Source: Mastigias papua (lineage: Eukaryota; Cnidaria; Scyphozoa; Rhizostomeae; Mastigiidae). Taken from it: a DNA stretch of 64,000 nt. Below, piece after piece: positions 46,201 to 61,200 of this stretch (position 1 is its first letter; every line of letters starts with the position of its first letter). The DNA lies in contig OZ025273.1 in NCBI GenBank assembly GCA_964019165.1, positions 108,501-172,500 of the forward strand, read 5' to 3'. The notes below the pieces were generated by a model. The model made no database searches and was not told the origin of the DNA. It saw nothing but the letters and a program-made list of their open reading frames with translations. The position numbers and the translations under genes were made by a program.

Positions 46201-49200
46201 TTCAACCCACGTACCAAACCATCCCACTTAGCAGACTCATAGACACATGCCTTTTAGTCAGTATCTTTGTAACTTTGACCTGCATATGTCGTTAACGTTT
46301 TACAATCATTGAACTAAGGCCCACTTGCCAGTTCTTTGGAGCATATATCTTCATAGAAGTTTCTGATTTTGTTCCCTATTTTAGTATGAATACAAATATA
46401 GGAACATCAAGAAGAGGAAAGTAAATTTAGAAATATCTGTTGAGGGAATCAAAGTTACAATATCAAAGAGCAGAAAGGTAGGGATAGTAGTATATTCCTC
46501 CTGGACTACCATCTATTAGTGTTACTAGTTTGAATTTCTGGAATGATTGCCAAACTCCTCCATGAGGTAAATGGTTCACATGCAGTTCATCCCACGCCAT
46601 ATGAGCTGTTGAATGCAGAGTGGCATGCAATCTGTAAACTTCGATTTTCAGGAAAGTATGGAATGTTTTAAGGTGCCAATGTGGACTTCTTGTTCTTTTC
46701 ATGAGTCATGGCCTAGCACAAATTTTATGTTACAAATGCAGTGGTGAATTCTGAGCTTTGTTGTCAAAACCAGACCCGGTGCTTGATTTTTGACAAATGG
46801 CTGCCACTGGCAAATCTTGGAAAGTTATTTTTTGGTATAATGTAGTGTACCCTATTTGAATGAGTTTTTACAGATTTTGGCATTGAGAAAAATTATGCCT
46901 GTGTAACCTCTAAGCATAAAACTGTGTATAAATAATTCATGCATACTTGCATATGCATGTTTTCAATTTGTGCACCAACTTGTCATATTTTCGCATAGTC
47001 TTAACTTTGCTCACATGAAAGGTAATACAGGATGGTGCAGCAAGGTAGTTCAAAGGAAAGTGTCCGTCTAGAAGTTTCCATTAACTAAAAAAGTAATCAT
47101 TTTATTGTAAGGATGGGTTTTAACAGCAGGGCTCATTTAGTAGTAACTCAATAATTACAGCCCCCCTAAACCTTTTGACAGCTACATCTGATCAGTTTTT
47201 GCATTTTGTCATAAATGGATGTCAACACCCAATCTTGTATCAGATTCAAAATTTTGATTTTCAAGTCTACTTTGACTTGCTCTGTTTCAAGTCTACTTTG
47301 ACTGGTTCTGTTTCAAGTCTACTTTGACTGGTTCTGTTTCAAGTCTACTTTGACTGGTTCTGTTTCAAGTCTACTTTGACTGGTTCTGTTTCAAGTCTAC
47401 TTTGACTTGCTCTGTTTCAAGTCTACTTTGACTGGTTCTGTTTCAAGTCTACTTTGACTGGTTCTGTTTCAAGTCTACTTTGACTGGTTCTGTTTCAAGT
47501 CTACTTTGACTGGTTCTGTTTCAAGTCTACTTTGACTGGTTCTGTTTCAAGTCTACTTTGACTGGTTCTGTTTCAAGTCTACTTTGACTGGTTCTGTTTC
47601 AAGTCTACTTTGACTGGTTCTGTTTCAAGTCTACTTTGACTGGTTCTGTTTCAAGTCTACTTTGACTGGTTCTGTTTCAAGTCTACTTTGACTTGCTCTG
47701 TTTCAAGTCTACTTTGACTGGTTCTGTTTCAAGTCTACTTTGACTGGTTCTGTTTCAAGTCTACTTTGACTGGTTCTGTTTCAAGTCTACTTTGACTGGT
47801 TCTGTTTCAAGTCTACTTTGACTTGCTCTGTTTCAAGTCTACTTTGACTGGTTCTGTTTCAAGTCTACTTTGACTGGTTCTGTTTCAAGTCTACTTTGAC
47901 TGGTTCTGTTTCAAGTCTACTTTGACTGGTTCTGTTTCAAGTCTACTTTGACTTGCTCTGTTTCAAGTCTACTTTGACTGGTTCTGTTTCAAGTCTACTT
48001 TGACTGGTTCTGTTTCAAGTCTACTTTGACTGGTTCTGTTTCAAGTCTACTTTGACTGGTTCTGTTTCAAGTCTACTTTGACTGGTTCTGTTTCAAGTCT
48101 ACTTTGACTGGTTCTGTTTCAAGTCTACTTTGACTGGTTCTGTTTCAAGTCTACTTTGACTGGTTCTGTTTCAAGTCTACTTTGACTGGTTCTGTTTCAA
48201 GTCTACTTTGACTTGCTCTGTTTCAAGTCTACTTTGACTGGTTCTGTTTCAAGTCTACTTTGACTGGTTCTGTTTCAAGTCTACTTTGACTGGTTCTGTT
48301 TCAAGTCTACTTTGACTGGTTCTGTTTCAAGTCTACTTTGACTGGTTCTGTTTCAAGTCTACTTTGACTGGTTCTGTTTCAAGTCTACTTTGACTGGTTC
48401 TGTTTCAAGTCTACTTTGACTGGTTCTGTTTCAAGTCTACTTTGACTGGTTCTGTTTCAAGTCTACTTTGACTGGTTCTGTTTCAAGTCTACTTTGACTT
48501 GCTCTGTTTCAAGTCTACTTTGACTGGTTCTGTTTCAAGTCTACTTTGACTGGTTCTGTTTCAAGTCTACTTTGACTGGTTCTGTTTCAAGTCTACTTTG
48601 ACTGGTTCTGTTTCAAGTCTACTTTGACTGGTTCTGTTTCAAGTCTACTTTGACTGGTTCTGTTTCAAGTCTACTTTGACTGGTTCTGTTAAGTTCTGCT
48701 TTGACTTGTGTTTCATGGCCATTTGGAATCTGCTGCTGAGCTCTTCTACATATCAATCGTGACGCTTTTTGGAATAAATGTTTTGCAACTTCTATTCACT
48801 GTGAGAGAGTGACTATGTACTGGTAAGTAGTAGAAATACTGTGTATTGACTTCCGTAAGGCCTTTGACACTTTGACCACAATGTATTTGGGATCAAACTA
48901 CAAAGCAATGGTATTTCTGGTGACCTAGCTACATGCATCCAGCACTTTATACATATGATCTGCCCCACTTCAGTTAAAGCTGGTAGAGTTGAGATGTATG
49001 CAGATGGTGCCGTAATCTTCTATATTGAAAAAGATGTAGATGAAGTGAGCTGGAAGCTACCATTCTCTTTACAAGAGCTACATATATGGTTTTATAGACA
49101 CAAGCTGACAGTGCATCCAGATAAAAGCAAAGCAACAATTTTGGGTAGACATTAGTTCATAGGCCCATTACAACCTTTGAAAATATTAGATGACATTTCT

Positions 49201-52200
49201 GCAAATTATTTGCTACAAAAGTAACACAGATCAGAAATATGGGATATCTGCCAAAAGATTTTCTAGTTGAAATCTTCTTGAAGTTGGTGATACCAGGGGT
49301 TCTTTTTCTTTTCTCTTCTTTCTTTCCCTCTTCTTCATCTGGTCGTTATGAAATGATATTCTATTTTGATAGGCCGATTTAACTACCTGATCTGCTATTT
49401 TCTTCCACATTATTCTATTCTTTGCCTTGGTATAGATGTTCTGCATGCTGACATGTGATGAAAGGGGTATTATTTGAAAGGAGGGATATTTTTCTTTTGT
49501 CCTTTTTATGTCGTTTTTAACTGTCGTTACTATTGTTGTTCTTTTCTCTCCTTTGAATTTTTCAGTTGTTCTTTTTTCAAAAAAGTACCTCATGGCTTTT
49601 CTAGCTGGATACTCTGGGGTAATCGTATTGTATTCCCAGGCAGCTTCCATCTTTTTTCAGTTATTTCTATTGACAATGGTTTGGCCCCTGTGATATCGTA
49701 TAGTTTTTGGTTGGTTATCTTATGAGGCCATCGAGTGCTAATTACTCTTCTCAGCTGTTTTCTATGAAAACTATTTAGCTTCTTTTGATCGTTCTGAGAC
49801 AATCCCCATGTCCTGCAGTTGTAGAGTAGTATGCTTTTTACCATTGCTTCGTACAGTTATATTCTTGTCTTTTGTTGGATTTTCCATTTATCTTTCCAGA
49901 TGGTAGCATGTTTTGAGAACGCGATGATGGCAAATCCCTTCCTTCTCTCGATCTCTTCTCTATAACCCAGTTTGGATCCTAGTTTTTTAACATTCCTCCA
50001 TTTGCTTTCTTCCTCCTTAGTTCCTCTTTTCACAGTTGTATGTTCCGTTTTACCGTCATTAACTATAAGATTCACATCTGTCATTACATCTTTTGCTAGT
50101 TGGTATATTTTTCTTTTTCTCTCGTCTATTTCTGTAGGAAGTCGCAATCATCTGCGTACACTATCATATCCGATATACTGCTCTCTGTTTTTTCAATCTA
50201 TTGAAGATTTATATCCCTAACGTCAATAGGCTGTTCTTGCATTTTATTTCTTATTAGTTGCATGGTTTAGATATATTGTGAAGAGAGGGACACTTATGCT
50301 GTCCCCTTGGTGAGACCCGATATTTGATGTAGAAGGGCATTTTGGATTTTAACTTCAAGGGTCGTGTCTGCCAGGAGTATTCTCAGTATTCGGAGCTCAC
50401 CTTCATCTAGAATTTTTTCTACAATCTGGAGTAATTTGTCTCTCTCACTGGTCTCTGTATATTGTATCAAAAATGCTTGACATGTCGATTCCGGTTATGA
50501 CGATTTTTATTTTTTCTGCCTTAGCTTTGGCCATCATCCACATGTGTGCCCATATAACGTTTGTGGTGCTCCTGCTTGTCCTATAGGCGCTTTGTGATTC
50601 TAATTGATATCTGTTGATTTTGTCTCCTGTCCTATTCTTGAAAATCTTGGAAAGAATTTTCCTTAGAACCTCTAATAATGTTATTGGTCTTAGGTGTTTT
50701 ACGGGCACTTGGGTATTATTTGGTTTTGGGATTGGTATTAAGCAGTTCTGTATGCTATTACGGTATGGGACAACTGCTCAGATAGTTTAATCACAGGGCT
50801 GGAAAAGTTCATCAGACTGCAGCTAGAATTATATACAAATTACCCGGAGGAATGTCGAAAGACGAAGTTCTGAAGGAGGTAAGGTGGGACTCTGTTACAT
50901 TCATGTACAAGAAGCGAATAGCCTTGATGATACAGACAGTGTACTCAAGCGAAATGGTCCCATTAGCTAAATGGTTTCAAGAAGAAGAGTGCATATATCA
51001 GCTGGGCAAAGGGAAACACAATTGACAGCAAGAATTAAGAACAGGGATACGAATTGTTTAAATGTGGTTGCTAAGACTTCTAGGACGATTTTATCTTCAG
51101 AAACATATTTTTTGTAAGCATTTGGAATTATTGTAAAAGAAGGCTTTTCTTTTTTCTGTTTTTTCGATCCTTATGCAATACACGTTTTTTTTTATAAGAA
51201 AAGAGTTTATAAGAAAATGAGGCTCAAATGGCCAAAATCTTAAGACAATCCTAAGAAAATCACAAGGCTCAAGTTCAAGAAAATGCTAAGAAAATCACTG
51301 TTCATCTACTTTACATGCCAGAAATTGATATTGGCTCATTTTTGCAAACTCTCGTACAAAGATCGAGACTTATGGTGGCCCAACAAATACAGAGTAGCCT
51401 GTTTCAGCCAGTTTTTTCCTTCAGAAGTTAAGAAAATCTTAAGAAAATCTCAGCCTCAAATCCGTGAAAAGTTAAGAAAATTGAGCCTCAGGAAAAAAGG
51501 CGTTTTTCTTATAAAAAAAAACGTGTAGTTTAAGACAAGAAGGATGACGGAAGGACGTCATATAAGTCATTCATTTTGCGAAAAAATAGGCTAATTTTCA
51601 TAGTTTTATTACGAGGGAAAATTAGACTCTTTTGCATCAACCTAAGCCTTTACAAGGTCACTTAATCACAAAGTGGAAGATTGTTCAGTCTAAGGCACAG
51701 GCGATTTTCAACATTGTGAAAGAGAAAGTGAACTTCATTGTATCAAGACCGTATAAAAGTCAGTTCAGCCAGCAAGATTGGAATGATATTGGAATTTTAA
51801 ATATTGAAATATTGGCTCTCCTTTCAGACAACATTGCGTAAAATACTTTCTATAGAGAATTATGAAGGTATTTGAAATTTTCCTGATACTCTTGCGTGAT
51901 CAGTTTCGCGCAGCTCAGTTTTCGCGCAGCTGCGCAGTTGTCGCGCAGCTCAGTTTTTGCGCAGTGATTAATTTCGCATAGTCAGGGGCGCATGGAAAAT
52001 AGTACTGCACGAATTTGAATACACTTGAGGTATCCTGTTTGCTTTACGTTAAAGTTACTTTACATCGGCGAGTATTTAATTGAATTAGGAAAAAGAATTT
52101 AGCAGGAAGGAAGCAAATCTTTAATTCTGAGACGGAAAAAATATTTTTCCGCATGCGATACGTCAAGTATGGTGTAGAAGTGCCTTGATTCTTTCGCACA

Positions 52201-55200
52201 CCATCTCTGTCGAATGGCATGTGCAACAGTTTTCGCGTGCAATCGCACACGCTTCACGGAGAAGGTTGGATTGCCCTTGTCTGGCGAGTATTCAAAATAG
52301 CCGCCACGACCTTTTAGAATAGCTGTTCATTCAGATTTTGCTGTAGGTTGTTGTAAATAGAACTGTTAGTTAGCATCTGTAAGTAAGGAATGAATTCTGC
52401 ATTCTTTAGCAATGTTGAAATTTCATTCTTTTTAAGGTTCAGTCAAGAACTAACCTTGTACGTTATTAATTTTGAACTATTGTTGATATGTAGAACCATT
52501 GAATTTCCCTTGTATTTGTTTTTTTTTATTTGTTTTTAGTGCATTTTGAACAGTTACATTGAATGCCCTGCTTGGTTAAATGATTTAGCATAAATTTAAA
52601 TCAAATAAAAAATATGTTATGTGGTTTTGTCTGAGATTAGGGTTTTTGATTGCCTTTGGATATATATTACATTATGGAATTTTTTTGTCAGGCTATAGAG
52701 GAAGGGAAATACGACATGAGCCAGTTATTTGTCATGTGTTATCCAATTAACAGGTAATGAGTGCAATAGATCCTCCTCCTCAGAGGTCTGAAAGAGATAT
52801 TGCTTATCATGTTTTTCAGCCTTTAGCTTCGTTCTGTGTAGCCTTATGTTACTTTAATTTGAACTTTTAGCAATATTGTCACATTATAGCTATATAACAA
52901 CTACTGCAATTAGAATCAGTTGAACTGATACATTGTTAACTAACATTTGAGGCATTTATGTTTGAGATAATTATTAAAAGGTAGTAATTGTTAAATTAAG
53001 TTAATTGTTAAATGCCACAGGGTTGTTATGTAGTTCCATACCCCTTGTGGTACGTTTGCATTTTGTTATATTTTCATTGGATTATGAGCATATATAAAAA
53101 AAGGAAGTAAATATGACTTATAGACCTGTATTCGATCATCAGGAATGTGAGCTTTACAGTTACAGGCAGTGTCATCCTATTCTTTTATTCTACGTTTGAA
53201 ACTTTTGTGGTTTTTTGCTTATTACGTGACCCAAGATCCAATAGCAGCAAGACTCATAGAGAGAAAGGATAGAACAGAAAGGTAAAAAAAGAATAAAGTC
53301 AGAGAGCTAGCAAATAAGACAGAAATGCAAAAGGTAATGCAGGAAGGCATGGTGAGAAAAGAACAAGGTTTAGAGAGAAGGAGGGACGTGAGTGGATTAA
53401 AACGGTAGGACAGAGGTAAGGGAGAGTAAGGAATTTCGTATCACGATTGCAAAATGAGAGTGTTTTATCCAACTTTTAATGCAAATAGACCAATAGAATT
53501 TCAAACATCATTTTCAGAAGAAACTGTTTGGGTCAATATAAGTTAAGAATCTATCGCCTTTTAGCCGTTCTAAAGTGTAACATTCAGAACCTTTTCTCCT
53601 TAGAAATGTAGATCTGCACCGTTGAACAGTAATTTTATGCTGTGGAGGAAGGTTGATGTGGGTCATGGAAAAGGGTGCACCGCCATGCGCACTATGCACC
53701 GCAGTGCTAGAAATGATTCTGATTGGTTGTTGAGGATCGCTTTTGATTGGCTGTTACAAAATTTGCCTCTGTTCCGCAGTGCTAGAAATGACAAATAGCT
53801 AATAGATTGTGTTTCTTTTATCAGTGACTATCTTTCTGAAGTATTTTTTTAAATCTCTCATTTCTACTACCAGGGTGTTTTATGTCTCACACGACTCTCA
53901 GGACCTTCTTATATTCAGTTACATCGCAAGAGGAGAAGATGGCATATTTAGATGCTGTGTTTTCAAATCATTTAAAAAGGTTTCTGCCATAATTTTCAAT
54001 TATTTTTACTTAATTGCATTCATTCCATTTTTATATCTTTTGATTGGCTAATTTTTGTACGTTGCTTATGGTATTAATGGAGCCAATAGATTATTTTCAT
54101 CAATTTGTTCTTTGCAATTTCTCTTCACCCCCCGGCTTAACTAATCACTTCAGCTTTCCTTGATTTATTCCATTTTGTCCGTTTTTAGACCCTTGGTGGC
54201 TGGCCCGTCACAACTCCTGAAAAATCACTTCACTGGCATAACCTTGCTTTTTTCGGCAGATCCTATGATATTAACTTAAATTTTGCGGCTGATCAGTTAT
54301 AACATCCCTGCAGAAGTAGATTATGTTTTCTATATTTATCCAAAGACATGACCAATGAACTTTGTGAATAGAAAATTAGTACACTCTGTTTTATTACTTA
54401 GTTTTTGATCTGAGAATATATCAAAGTATTCTTACTCAGTCACAGGCAATGAATATTGTCCGAACTATTGGACAAGCCTTTGAAGTTTGTCACAAGATGA
54501 ATTCTGATAAATCAGTTGAAGAAAGAGACATAGAGAGTAAAGACAAAGAAACTGAGATTGTGCCAAAGGCAGCTGAAGAAGGTATTGATTTTATTTTAAT
54601 CTTAAGCAATTATTGAATGTTGATTGCAGCCGGTTCTAGAAATTTACTTGTTGGGATGAGCAAAGCAACTCATTTTTTATCGTAATGAATAGAGTGTTAC
54701 TTGTCTTCTTACTAGTTTTTACAGTAGGGGAAGATTTGCTTGTCAATAAATATTCGTTGGGATTCCAGTTGTATACAAGAACGAAAAATTAGGCTCATCA
54801 AAGCCATATATCGCACCACTTGGAAGAGCTGTTCAAAAATTTAAGCAGTCTGGACTTGGCAAAATACTTCAGCTCTTAACTTGGAACGGATATCATCAAG
54901 ATATCGCTCTTGCAAATGGCTGGCCACTTCTCCTCGAACCTCCTTGAATATCCAAGAATGCAATTTACCTCCTTGAAAATACTCCTAGGAAATGTAAAAT
55001 GCTCTTGGAAAACTCCTGGTGGTCAATTCGTGCACATCTAATACTATATAAAGCAGGTCCTTAGATATATGAGAACACCACTCCTGGGAGGCTAGAGCTT
55101 TGGCCCCTCGCATTCTTTCAAGAATTTTGTTTCCCTCTTTAAAGGGCTGTTCAACAATTTTGTCAGGCCTTTGGGTTAAGTACGCGCTTTTCTTGATTCT

Positions 55201-58200
55201 CCGGGGCAGTATATTACGGGGAGTGGTACTTTATTCAAGTCCGTGGCGTCATGGTAAAAGGAATTTCGTAGCGAGAAACTTTGTTTATTTACGGACATCC
55301 AACACTCATCACACAGCCTAAATAAATCAGGTTGTTGAAATAGGGATGTTTGATAGTTTTATTTATTTCCTTTCCCATCTTACTTTGTAATGTAGTGCCT
55401 TTGTCCTAAATTCGAGTGTTATATTTTGTGTAATTTCATTTGAACATTTGAATTTTTATTTGATGTCGAAAAATTGGTTTTTTCGCTCTGTCTTTGTTTT
55501 GAATTTTTCCACTTGCTCCTATGAAAATGGCCTATTCAGATGAATTTAGCAAGAAAATGTCACCGCTTCGCCAATAGAGCTAGTCAATGCATATAAGAAA
55601 AGATTCATGTGTGAAAACTGATATGTAGCTGCTGTAACACGTTCTCTAATTCTTCCCTTGTCCTGTTACTATTTTGAAATTTCGTTTGCATCAGGAGGGG
55701 AATGTCGTGCTAGGGGGGACACAACGCAAATGGGGGGTCTTGTGTAAAAATGTGTTAGAGCGTGATGATGGAGGAATCGGTGGTTCTAAAAAGAAATTTT
55801 GAATTGACAGAATTATTGAACAGTGCCTTAAGTTCACTTTCATTGGAATAATATCCCTAAAAACATTCGAGAAAAAGAATCAATCGCTCGTTTTAGAACA
55901 GGTTTTAGAGAGTATCTTGTGGACCTTTCATTGAACCCAAACACGACCCCTTGGTAGAGCAGCAATTCGTACTGTTGTTATTATTATTTTTTTACCGTTA
56001 TTGTTAATAGTTTGTTTGTTTCTTTCTGAAAGGTATCTAGTGTATAAATGTTGATAAAATGAAAAAAATGAAAAGCAGCTTTAGAGCGTCATTTACAATT
56101 GCTTTTCGTTGTACAATTTGTAAGGCCACCATTGATTAAAACATCGAAAAATGATCAGATTCGCCTGAAAATCCTCTGGAAAACTGAGATTTACCTGACT
56201 GGCCTCCCTGCATACGTGATTCAGTGGAAATATTGCTAACATCTCATCAGAGTACAGTTTGGTCCTGAAGAATCGTGTAATTTAAAAATTCATTTGAATT
56301 GATATTTCATCTAAATTCGAAAACCAAAGAAACAATATGCAATATACTTTATTTTTTGCACAGATTTGTTCCTTCGTACAAGTTATGTACTTAGTATATT
56401 TTGGTAGGTTATTACAATAGCCAAGCTGATATATTATGCCCAAAGGTCTGTCTGAGCAGACTGGAGCGTTTGTTCATTGTACATCCAAGTTTTTGTATAT
56501 ACTTTACATAAACATATAGCTTATAGGCTAGAGCGTGAGCAAAATGTCGTGGGCGTGCGAAATATTAAGATTTCAAAACTAAGTTCTGAATTTTGCCCGT
56601 TTCTTGTATTATACAAGGAGTATACAGACCTTTGCATTTTTCGAAATTGCTATCAGGGCAAAGGTTGTTCATAATCTTCTAGATCAAATATTTGTTACAT
56701 CTATTAATGTTAGGTCATGTGCTTCTTCCAACAAATAGGTATCTTTTGTATTATGAATACCGTGTGACTCTGCGTCACTGTCTTAAGACCGTCGTATAAG
56801 AAGATATGTCTTGTGTTGACCTCGCACATAAGCCGCAGAATACCTGCGAGGTTGCAAAAACTTTTCCCTGTAGAGGTTTATGAAGGACAGCTGTACCTCG
56901 ATTCCACTATAGGCCATGATGTCCCAAATGAAGTAGCGTATGTTTTCTATATTCACCCAAAGATATGGTTAGTTAACCACTCAGTGAACTGAATAGCTTT
57001 TTATATAGTGTTTGATTTCATTGGAGGATTAATTGATAATTTTTTCATTTTATTTACACCAATTTTCTATTCTCAAATGGTTATAGTTATATTTGTTAAA
57101 AAATTGATGGCATGTTCATGTTTTTTGTAATGAAGGTGTTTGTGAAGAAGAGAGTTATTTTATCAGCTGGAGATTTGTTTAATAGAAATGGTGTAAGAAC
57201 TTCTGATTTCTGTTCGCAACTGTTGTTTTACCATCAAAACTTGAGAATGACGATGATTTTAAATCTAATTATGTAGAGCTGATTAGACCTCAAAACTATT
57301 TGCTTTTTGGTGGCACTGTTTTGGTTTCAAGCTTTTGTTCTCTTTTGATAATTAGGAAAAGGTGAAACTGATATTGATGAGGTTGGAGAGTCTGACATTG
57401 ATAAAATGAATGATGTAAACAAAGGAGTCAGTCACCATGACAGCAAAGCGACAACTGTTGTCACTGATATTGATACTGCGGAGGAAGGAAGTGGAACTAA
57501 AATTGTAAGTGTCCTTATTTGTTAGTCTGTTTAATTTAGCTTGTTTCTTTGACCTAGTTCTACGAAATACAAACCCAAAGATCAAGGGGATCTTTTGACT
57601 AAATTTTGAAGTACATTAATGAATAAGGTCATGATAAGAAGCAAAAATACTATTGATTATATCAGTTTAGATCTTTTTTGCTGCTCTACCAAATTGTGTA
57701 AGTTATAAGAGTAATAACTGACAGTTAAGTTGACTTATTTTTCTAGTGCTATATGAGTGCAAATGTTAATTACTAATGAAATGTTAATTCAAGTTAATTA
57801 CTTTATATATACAGTAGAACTCGCATAATTCGGATCTAATTGGACCGCCTAATTTCGTCCGGATTAAAGCAAATCCGGATTACGTTAAAATTTTTTCAGT
57901 GGCCCCGTTAAATGTATGTTGTTGTTTGGAGGTCACTCCCAGCATATTTTGGATTCACGTACAATGTCATAATTCTCTCACACTTCAGTATCTACTCCTC
58001 AAAATTTTTCCCGTTCCGTAGCTTTTTTTAAATCGGTGGATCCATCCCGAGGTCATTTCCGAACTTTCATAACCGAATTCCTTCAGAAATAGTTAGCCTT
58101 TGCTACAAGCTTGTTTCCATCAATTTTCAAATCAGGATCGGTACAATACTGACGGAACCAAATAATAAGCGCGGCACCGATATTGGGAAACGTATATTTT

Positions 58201-61200
58201 TACATGCTCTATTGTACCCTTTCTTGCATCTGGCGAATTTTCCACGACATTGAAAACTTTTTTCTTCGTTTCTACTTTCATCATATAACTTAAAGTCTGT
58301 GGTTTTATTGCAAACTTTAACGCTATGTCGCTTCTTTTTATTCCCGGATTCTCATCGCAAAATTTAATTACTCTATATTTCTCTTCGTACGTACGATCTG
58401 TATGCTTTCGCTTTGAAGCCATGATAACTATGAAAGTGTATTGTTTTAAAGTGTTGCCAACATGCTGGCCTCTGCTTGAAGCAGAAATTCGTGTCACTTA
58501 TTGGTTATAATGTATGCAGTTAGGATTGAAGGACACACCTGTGCTTATTGACATGTTTCTAAGATCGTTTATCCGGACTACGGTAAAAAAATAGCATAAT
58601 TGCCCAAACATATAGTCCGGTTTATGCATTTATCCGGACTAGGAAATCCGGATAATGGGAATTACTTTAGTACATTTCAATACGAAATTAATTGGACTTA
58701 GTAATTCTGTCCGGAATACACCAAAATCCGGATAAAGCCGATCCGAATTATGCGAGTTCTACTGTACATCCTTTGTAAAGGCCAGTCTGTTGTAAGTGTC
58801 TCTCTTATTGGGAACACGATGACCTTGAATCTTTTCCCTGTGTGAGGGCCACAGTCAAAAGTAGATCATTTGTGTTTTAATTTCGACTCTATGAAAAAGA
58901 AAAGTAGATGTATTTTGTGAGGGTATGTACAACTTAGCTGAACAGAAGTGCTTTTGACATAGGTTACTGATATGATGAATGGTGAATTGATACATGGTGG
59001 AAGTCCCCTACGTCACGTATACATGCAACATTTACGCCATCACAAGTATGAAGCTGATGCTGCTAAAGCGGAAGTGTATATGCTCAAACAACAGTTGAAA
59101 ATTGAAACTGATACAAGAACAAATGCGCAGGTTTGGTTCATTCTGACAGTACACTAATGGTCTTACTTTTATTTTGATAATGCTTTACACGGGGATGTAG
59201 TGACTGGAAGTAGATGAGTACACCCCTTCCCCCTATCAGAATATTTGTCATCGGTGTTATTCAGGAGGTTTTTGAATCTGTTCAAACTACATAATCTTCT
59301 TTGTGTAAGTCTCACAGGTATCATCGGAAATCATCAGAAATCATCAGAAATCATTAGAGATCGTTTGAGATCGTCAGAAATCATCAGAAAGTGAAAATAA
59401 ACTCTTTCCATACAGGGGTTTGGGTTTCTGCAATCACGTGATACATGAATTTAGAAAATTGTTCCATACTGGTTCGTTTTCTTTATTAAGCAGCAAAATT
59501 CCCTAACGATTGTGACTTCAATATTTCGGTGCAAAATATAAAAAGTAATGAAAAGTCAGTTTGAAGTAATATAAGTAGAACAATTACTTTGCTATGAAAA
59601 CAGACCTAATGTAGCAGTCTGTTTAGCTTATATTTGCAACAGTCAGTGAAGAAAATTGATAAAAAACGATTCTTTGCCTAGAGGAATTGTTCCTGTTTTC
59701 CACTACGTTACACATTTAGTCCTCCAAAGTTAATTGCCGGGTGGTCCTAATGAGAGCGAGGGGTTGGAAAAATTTTCAAAAACTAATTAGCGGGGAGTGG
59801 CAATTAGGCACCCTAGAGTTCGTAAACAGTGTCCGTTGCACTTCTCTTGCCGAAGCAGCTGTAAATTATCACAGTAAAGTTCACATGCTCATGATGTCAA
59901 ATACATTTGATATGAACCTATGCGAATCCTGATGGGAATCCAAAAACAGACATTTCTACTTTAAATTTATTGATATTCAGTTTTTGAAATGGCGTTGTCT
60001 CTCGTATGAACGAGTTCGTATGACGCCCTTCCGTTCACAAAAAATTAAACAAGGTTATTATCATGTCATTATTATATACTCTATGGAAATGAGTATATAG
60101 TAATGACATGAGTATATAGCAACGACATGAGTATATAGTAATGACCTGAGTATATAGTAATGACATGAGTATATAGTAATGACATGCGTATATAGTAATG
60201 ACATGAGTATATAGTAATGACATGAGTATATAGTAATGACATGATAATAACCATGTTTAATTTTAGTGTTAAAATAGTACTGATTACTTATACATACTAG
60301 CATACAACAATACAAATTGCATTGTTGGAACTATTACAACTGGCTGCTGATCACGCAGGCGTTGGAAAGTATATCAAATTGGACGAGAACTAATAAAATC
60401 GTTTAAATGCAAGCAAAAGTGAATAGGTTTGGAAGACAGCATATTTGAGGATCAGCATCGACGAAAGCTTTAACTGGAAAGGGCAATAAAAAGCGGCCAA
60501 AAATAAGCTCCTTGAGAAAGATGAAAAATATTCTGTCACAAAGAGAACTTGAGCAAATCTACAAAGCTCTCCTTTAAAGCCATCTTCGATGTGGTCATGG
60601 TGTTTAAATGCCCTTTCCAGCACCACACTATCCCAACTGCAACGACTACAAACAAAGGCAAGGAAACTAATAGATGTCAATTACAAGGACGGTGGAATTG
60701 TAAATGACTGAATGTGAAATCCCTAATCTCCTTTGATCAAGGAGTCATGACATATAAAATTTTGTATGCCCTCTACCCTGAAAATCTTCGCCATAAATTT
60801 GTTGAAAAATTGATGATTTCTTAGTATGGGCCGAGATATCGTAAAGGTCTCAATTCCGATAGTTAGGTTAGAGTATGCAAAGAGAAGATTTTACTTCTCT
60901 GGCGTCTTAAACTGGGATGATATTCCTGACGACAATCGAGAACAAGAATCAATCACTCGTTTTAAGAAAGGTTTTAGAATATAACTTCTGAGCCCACAAG
61001 ACCCGAACACAACCCCTTTGGAGGAGCAGCAAATCTAAGTATTGTGCTAGTTATTTTATTTTTTCCTTTTTCCCTGTGAGTATTTATTTTTATCATTCTA
61101 AAAGGTTGTACGTGTATAAATAACAAATAAATGAAATACATTAAACTGCCCTTGTTTCGTGCAATGCGTGGCACCTGAACCACTCTACTCACAGAGAAGG

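Noticed and set aside
46385..46477. Region 46463-46702 minus-strand open frame as a gene
   Set aside because: It overlaps NOS1AP-like exon 3 antisense, and the plus-strand exon has clear homology and splice sites.
47258..48690. CRISPR-like array
   Set aside because: The 26-bp units are directly contiguous with no unique spacers, and the context is a eukaryotic intron.
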